From assembly GCF_020217005.1 (NCBI RefSeq), contig NZ_JAIWOI010000060.1:1-10000 (forward strand): a stretch of DNA of 10,000 bases, written 5' to 3'. The notes beneath the pieces are model-generated. The model worked only from the letters and a program-made list of their open reading frames with translations. It was not told the DNA's origin and ran no database searches. Below, in pieces: positions 6,180-10,000 of this stretch. The stretch comes from Rheinheimera sp. Lineage in GTDB: Bacteria > Pseudomonadota > Gammaproteobacteria > Enterobacterales > Alteromonadaceae. The position numbers were made by a program, and so were the translations under genes. Each line of letters starts with the position of its first letter. Within the stretch, counting starts at the first letter, position 1.

Positions 6180-6572
6180 ATGACTATTAAAAGATATGGT
6201 GTAGATGAGAGTACAGGAACTGGTGGCCAGCGCCTGCCTTTTGCCAAAGCAGTTGAAGCTGGAGGCTGGTTGTATGTCTCGGGTCAAACCCCTATGCGTG
6301 ACGGGGAAGTGGTCGAAGCCGGCATAGTAGAACAGTCGAAGCTGGCTATTGAGAATTGTATCGATATTATGCACAGCGCAGGATATGAGCTTACAGACGT
6401 GGTTCATGTCAAAGTCTATCTGACCGACGCGCGGTATTTCAGCAGTTTTAATAAGGTATTTCGGGAGGTGTTTGCGGATGCTCCTCCTGCAAGGGTTTGT
6501 GCCGTGACCGATCTGGTCGTGGACTGCAAAGTGGAAGTGGACCTGACCTGCTATAGAAAAGACAGGAGCTAA
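6180..6572 (+). CDS. ridA: RidA-family enamine/imine deaminase
   Basis: A 130-residue YjgF/YER057c/UK114-family protein. These form trimers and hydrolyse reactive enamines/imines such as 2-aminoacrylate, releasing ammonia and the 2-oxo acid. The protein shows GGWLYVSGQTP (28-38), the family's central beta-strand signature, HVKVYLTDARYFSSFNKVF (76-94), and PPARVCAVTDL with Arg105 at the position of the catalytic arginine of E. coli RidA. A glutamate (Glu119, KVEVDL) lies in the last strand. It sits between the RpiR regulator (14 bases) and the symporter (2 bases). Being linked to a divergent PLP dehydratase gives it an evident job, clearing the aminoacrylate-type intermediate that enzyme makes. 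It may be a pathway-specific paralogue rather than the housekeeping RidA. Confidence 0.88.
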   Translation: MTIKRYGVDESTGTGGQRLPFAKAVEAGGWLYVSGQTPMRDGEVVEAGIVEQSKLAIENCIDIMHSAGYELTDVVHVKVYLTDARYFSSFNKVFREVFADAPPARVCAVTDLVVDCKVEVDLTCYRKDRS

Positions 6573-6574
6573 AA

Positions 6575-8095
6575 ATGGACAGCAGATATTTTTTAGCGGG
6601 CTTTGCCTTATATCTGCTGATCATGATTGCTATCAGTTATCTGGTGTCGCGCCGCCAGCAAAGTAGCGAAGATTTTTTACTGGCAGGACGCAAAGTCCCT
6701 GGTGGTCTGACTTTTGGTACTACTGTTGCAACCATGATAGGTACCGGTACCAGTATGGGAGCTGTAGGTTTTGCTTATAACTATGGCTGGAGCGGAATGT
6801 TGTATGGTGTCGGTGGTGCTATAGGTATTCTGCTGGCGGCCTGGTGGTTTGCCCCCTTAAGACAAATGCGCTTTATGACGATGAGTGAGGAACTCAGTTA
6901 TTACGTTGGCGCTAACCTTTGGGTAAAAAATGGCAGTGCTGTACTGATTTTTCTGGCTTCTTTAGGGTGGTTGGGCGCCCATATTATTGGTGGCGCTTTG
7001 TATTTGTCCTGGGCCACTGGTATTGAAATGTTTTATGCCAAGCTGCTGATTGCGTTGGCTTTTACTTTTTATGTGATGATAGGTGGTTATAAAGCCGTGA
7101 TTTGGACAGACAGCCTGATGGCCTTGGTCCTGTTCTGCGGTTTTATCGTGATGAGTTATACAGCAGTAGACGCGGTTGGCGGATTAACCGCGGTCTTGCA
7201 AGCGGTGGAGCAAGCTCAGTTAGCTGGGCATCTGCAGCAAATGCAACTTTTGCCCGCTATTTCCTTGTCTGCTGTTGTTGCAGTTGGTGTATTGGCCACG
7301 CCTTCGTTTCGTCAGCGTATTTATTCAGGGCGCAGCGTGCAAAGTGTCAGGCGCTCTTTCGTGTTCTCTGGTTTGTTGTATCTGGCTTTTGCTGTATTAC
7401 CCGCCCTGATCGGTATTTCTGCCCGGATTATGGCGCCCGATCTGCAAAACCACCAGTTTGCATTTACTACAGTCGCAGTGATGGCTTTACCCGTTACTTT
7501 GGCTATGTTGGTGTTACTCGCTGGTTTGTCAGCGACCTTATCTTCTGCCTCGTCTGATTCTATTGCCGCAGTGTCCGTATTGATCCGTGATTTATATCAA
7601 TGGGTGACTGGCAGTATGCCGCACACCAGATCTGCGATTTTCTACTCCCGTCTTGCCGTGATGCTGGTCTCTGTATTGGCGTTACTGTTGGCATTAACAT
7701 CAAACGATTTAATAGGTTATATCACCGGCATGATAGCCACTTTGATGTCCGGCATGTTTGTGATTGCGCTAGTTGGACGCTTTTGGCCCCGACTAACCTG
7801 GCAAGGCGCTCTCGCTGCGCTGGCAGGCGCAGTGATGACCTCGTCAATCCTGTTAAATCACCCCTCCTGGCTGCAGTTTTGGGGCAATCCATGTTTGCCG
7901 GCCTTAGTTGTATCCGCAAGTCTTGCAGTGATAGTCAGTTTGCTCAGTAAGGTGTCAGGGATCAGCAGGGAACAGGCATTAGAAATTATTACTTTACAGC
8001 GCGAGACTGTAGAAGATCCTGACCAGTCTGACACTAAAGACATAGAGCAAGTCCGGCTGAGTTTTTCTACTCTTTTTAAGTTAAACAGCAAATAA
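6575..8095 (+). CDS. Sodium:solute symporter (SSS family)
   Basis: A 506-residue inner-membrane transporter of the solute:sodium symporter family, with about 13 membrane helices. Signatures seen are SSEDFLLAGRKVPGG (30-44) after TM1, TVATMIGTGTSMGAVGFAY in the unwound-helix region, GGYKAVIWTD (170-179), QRIYSGRSVQSVRR (247-260), and LSATLSSASSDSIAAVSVLIRDLY (318-341), whose serines correspond to the Na+-site helix. A soluble C-terminal tail starts after about residue 465. A strong AGGAG (6564-6568) overlaps the end of ridA, and the gap is two bases, implying translational coupling. Family members carry sugars, amino acids, nucleobases, pantothenate or sialic acid, and the substrate cannot be read from sequence. 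Context suggests a D-amino acid, peptide or amide-type compound fed to the M81 hydrolase and PLP dehydratase. Confidence 0.9.
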   Translation: MDSRYFLAGFALYLLIMIAISYLVSRRQQSSEDFLLAGRKVPGGLTFGTTVATMIGTGTSMGAVGFAYNYGWSGMLYGVGGAIGILLAAWWFAPLRQMRFMTMSEELSYYVGANLWVKNGSAVLIFLASLGWLGAHIIGGALYLSWATGIEMFYAKLLIALAFTFYVMIGGYKAVIWTDSLMALVLFCGFIVMSYTAVDAVGGLTAVLQAVEQAQLAGHLQQMQLLPAISLSAVVAVGVLATPSFRQRIYSGRSVQSVRRSFVFSGLLYLAFAVLPALIGISARIMAPDLQNHQFAFTTVAVMALPVTLAMLVLLAGLSATLSSASSDSIAAVSVLIRDLYQWVTGSMPHTRSAIFYSRLAVMLVSVLALLLALTSNDLIGYITGMIATLMSGMFVIALVGRFWPRLTWQGALAALAGAVMTSSILLNHPSWLQFWGNPCLPALVVSASLAVIVSLLSKVSGISREQALEIITLQRETVEDPDQSDTKDIEQVRLSFSTLFKLNSK

Positions 8096-8109
8096 GCAAC
8101 AGAGGCTTT

Positions 8110-9564
8110 ATGCGGATTTTTACAGCGTCGCTGGCAACGGAAACTAACACCTTTTCTCCCATGTATACAGATTTAGTCAGTTTCTACCAAAGTTTTTATG
8201 CCCCGCCGGGCCAGCACCCTGAAACCCCAACTTTATGTAGTGCGCCACTGGTTGCCTGCCGCGAATATGCACAGTTAGATCCCAGTCTGGACCTGGTGGA
8301 AGGCACTTGTGCCTGGGCTGAGCCTGGTGGTCTGCTTAATCGGTTGTCCTATGAGCATTTGCGCGATGAAATTTTACGTCAACTGAGTGACGCCATGCCG
8401 GTTCAGGTGGTGGTCTTAGGTTTGCACGGTGCTATGGTGGCGCAGGGCTACGACGATTGTGAGGGCGATTTATTAAACAGGATCAGAGCCATAGTAGGAG
8501 CAGAAACCATCATTGGAGCCACACTGGATCCTCATAGCCACCTCACCGGGTTACGTTTGGCGTCCGCTGATTTGTTGATTGCCTTCAAGGAATTTCCACA
8601 TCTGGATTTTATGGCCAGAGCCCGGGAGTTGGTGCAATTAGCTCTGGCGGCGGCGCGTGGGGAGATCCGCCCTGTCATGAGCTGTTTTGATTGCAGGATG
8701 ATTGACGTACTTCCGACCAATCATGAACCTATGAAATCTTTTATTGAAAAAATCTGCCTGCTGGAACAACAACAACACGCACTGTCAATCTCGGTGATCC
8801 ATGGCTTTATGGCTGGGGATGTGCCTGATATGGGGTCTAAACTTTTAGTGATCACCAACAATCAGGCAGAAAAGGGGGCTGCTTTAGCGCAGGAGTTAGG
8901 GCAGGAACTGTTCTCCTATAGAGGGCAAACCTTACCACAGTTTTACAGTATTGCAGAGGCGCTAAGTCAGGCTGAACATTTATCCGGAGTGCTGGTATTG
9001 GCGGATGTCTGGGATAATCCGGGTGGTGGTGTGGCAGGGGATGGAACTTTGATTTTGCATCAGGTGATCCAACGTCAGCTAAGGCAAGTTGCTGTCGGTA
9101 CCATTTGGGACCCCATGGCCGTTAAACTTTGTTTTGCTGCGGGTGAGGGGGCTGAGATTGAACTCAGATTTGGCGGGAAAAGTTGTGCCACTGCCGGAGA
9201 TCCGATAGACAAACTGGTCAAGGTGCTTCGCCTGCAAGTGGATGCGCAACAACAATTTGCCGATAGTCTGGTGCCTATGGGAGATTGTGCGCTGATTAGC
9301 TTTGATGGCATCGAGGTGATCCTCAACAGCAACAGATGCCAATCCTTTGACCCGAGTTTATTCAGAGCATTAGGTGTTGAACCCGAAAGTTATAAAGTGT
9401 TGTTGATCAAATCGACCAACCATTTTTATCAGGGATTTGCTCCCTTAGCTTCACATATTATTTATGTTGATGCGGGGGCTCCTTACCCTAGCGATCCGCA
9501 GCGCAATGCCTATAAAAAACTCAGTCGCCCAATCTGGCCTATAGTGGCTGAGCCTTTTAATTAA
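8110..9564 (+). CDS. M81-family metallopeptidase (MlrC-like)
   Basis: A 484-residue zinc hydrolase with the two-part M81 architecture (N-terminal DUF1485-type domain, MlrC C-terminal domain). The start MRIFTASLATETNTFSP is typical. GLHGAMVAQGYDDCEGDLL (104-122) precedes the metal site. Asp140 and His142 in TLDPHSHLT and His164 in EFPHLDF have the same 2- and 22-residue spacing as the zinc ligands reported for MlrC (Asp184, His186, His208, from memory). The C-terminal domain shows VLADVWDNPGGGVAGDGT (about 296-313). MlrC cleaves linearised microcystin, a peptide rich in D-amino acids; most M81 proteins have no known substrate. It is the last gene of the rpiR-ridA-symporter operon, 14 bases after the symporter, with no signal peptide, so the substrate is probably cytoplasmic after import. 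It ends in a four-base overlap with the convergent gene. Confidence 0.88.
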   Translation: MRIFTASLATETNTFSPMYTDLVSFYQSFYAPPGQHPETPTLCSAPLVACREYAQLDPSLDLVEGTCAWAEPGGLLNRLSYEHLRDEILRQLSDAMPVQVVVLGLHGAMVAQGYDDCEGDLLNRIRAIVGAETIIGATLDPHSHLTGLRLASADLLIAFKEFPHLDFMARARELVQLALAAARGEIRPVMSCFDCRMIDVLPTNHEPMKSFIEKICLLEQQQHALSISVIHGFMAGDVPDMGSKLLVITNNQAEKGAALAQELGQELFSYRGQTLPQFYSIAEALSQAEHLSGVLVLADVWDNPGGGVAGDGTLILHQVIQRQLRQVAVGTIWDPMAVKLCFAAGEGAEIELRFGGKSCATAGDPIDKLVKVLRLQVDAQQQFADSLVPMGDCALISFDGIEVILNSNRCQSFDPSLFRALGVEPESYKVLLIKSTNHFYQGFAPLASHIIYVDAGAPYPSDPQRNAYKKLSRPIWPIVAEPFN

Positions 9565-10000
9565 TGCTGCTGTGAGGCATCAAGCAGAGCCGCAATAGGC
9601 CTGTGTAAGGCAATAATCAATTCCTGCTCAATAGTTCGGGCTTGTTGCAGTTGGTGTTCTATCTTTTGTCTGTCGTTTGCAGACAGTTTTTGTCCTGTGG
9701 CTATGCTGGATAATAGTTCTAAACCAGACGCAGATAAAGCCGCAACCCGACTAAAGATGGGGGCGCTGGTCGTTCCGGGTGCTGTAGCTAAAGCTTGAGC
9801 CGCGTCCTGCCACAGCCTTAATTGCTGCTGCAAAGTGTTTAACTGTGCGGGTGTTTTTTGTAGCAACCACAGCTCTGTGTTGTGCTGAAACTGGCGCATC
9901 TTTTGATGCTCCGCTGGCAAAAAATCGACCAGTTGATTTAATGGGGCTTGTCTATGGTAAAGACCTGCCACAGATTTTTCATGCAGCCTGTGGTAATAAT
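9561..10000 (-). CDS. C-terminal fragment, possibly GH20 beta-N-acetylhexosaminidase
   Basis: The last 145 codons of a minus-strand gene run off the right edge; the frame stays open to base 10000, reading YYHRLHEKSVAGLYHRQAPLNQLVDFLPAE. The GTG at 9971 is therefore unlikely to be a true start. The PLNQLVDFLPAEHQKMRQF segment resembles the region after the catalytic domain in some proteobacterial family-20 glycoside hydrolases, as far as I recall. The rest is Gln/Leu/Ala-rich and helical (residue composition suggests coiled helices) with no catalytic motif. The stop shares TTAA (9561-9564) with the M81 gene. If GH20, it would release GlcNAc-type sugars from chitin or peptidoglycan fragments. 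Coding status is good, function tentative. Confidence 0.55.
   Translation of the reverse strand, partial: YYHRLHEKSVAGLYHRQAPLNQLVDFLPAEHQKMRQFQHNTELWLLQKTPAQLNTLQQQLRLWQDAAQALATAPGTTSAPIFSRVAALSASGLELLSSIATGQKLSANDRQKIEHQLQQARTIEQELIIALHRPIAALLDASQQH

Noticed and set aside
6739..6752. GGTACCGGTACC palindrome
   Set aside because: Lies within the symporter codons for the conserved GTGT segment, so it is explained by coding.
7102..7557. 151-codon frame inside the symporter gene
   Set aside because: Fully nested in another frame of a clear SSS-family protein; Arg/Cys/Trp-rich composition typical of shadow frames.
9566..9590. CTGCT...AGCAG stem after the M81 stop
   Set aside because: Five-base stem without a T run, inside the convergent coding region; not a credible terminator.

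Overview
The window looks like a chromosomal segment of a gammaproteobacterium, most likely from the Alteromonadales/Chromatiales border (Rheinheimera- or Alishewanella-like). This rests on the mid-GC composition, a TonB-dependent receptor of the 'IEVTGSR' class, a long FadE-type acyl-CoA dehydrogenase next to a PsrA-like regulator, and a REP-like palindrome. The genus is inferred from recollection of similar proteins, not from a search. There are seven complete protein genes and two genes cut by the window edges. No tRNA, rRNA, CRISPR array, transposase gene or prophage was seen.

Layout. 1-284 (-): N-terminus of a TonB-dependent outer-membrane receptor with a signal peptide. 285-846: a long non-coding stretch with an imperfect hairpin (467-502) and a well-formed promoter plus tandem PsrA-like operator just before psrA. 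847-3814 (+): psrA-fadE, a two-gene fatty-acid degradation unit. 3834-3885: a REP-like palindrome followed by a T run, placed as a bidirectional terminator between convergent genes. 3894-5117 (-): a PLP enzyme of the D-serine dehydratase / D-threonine aldolase family. 5118-5301: a divergent control region rich in TTAC/GTAA half-sites. 5302-9564 (+): a tightly packed operon of RpiR-type regulator, RidA, SSS-family sodium/solute symporter and M81 (MlrC-like) metallopeptidase. 9561-10000 (-): C-terminal part of a convergent gene, possibly a GH20 beta-hexosaminidase.

How the genes fit together. The psrA-fadE unit reads as a self-regulated beta-oxidation module. The promoter TTGACA-N17-TACATT is overlapped by two PsrA-type sites, so PsrA would repress its own gene and fadE until long-chain acyl-CoA or fatty acid releases it. 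The second half reads as a catabolic locus. A membrane symporter imports a small substrate, and an M81 hydrolase opens an amide or peptide bond. A PLP dehydratase specific for D-amino acids then eliminates ammonia through a 2-aminoacrylate-type intermediate, and RidA hydrolyses that reactive enamine/imine. A SIS-domain regulator lies between the two transcription units. The best hypothesis is use of D-amino-acid-containing peptides or derivatives; the substrate is not visible in the sequence.
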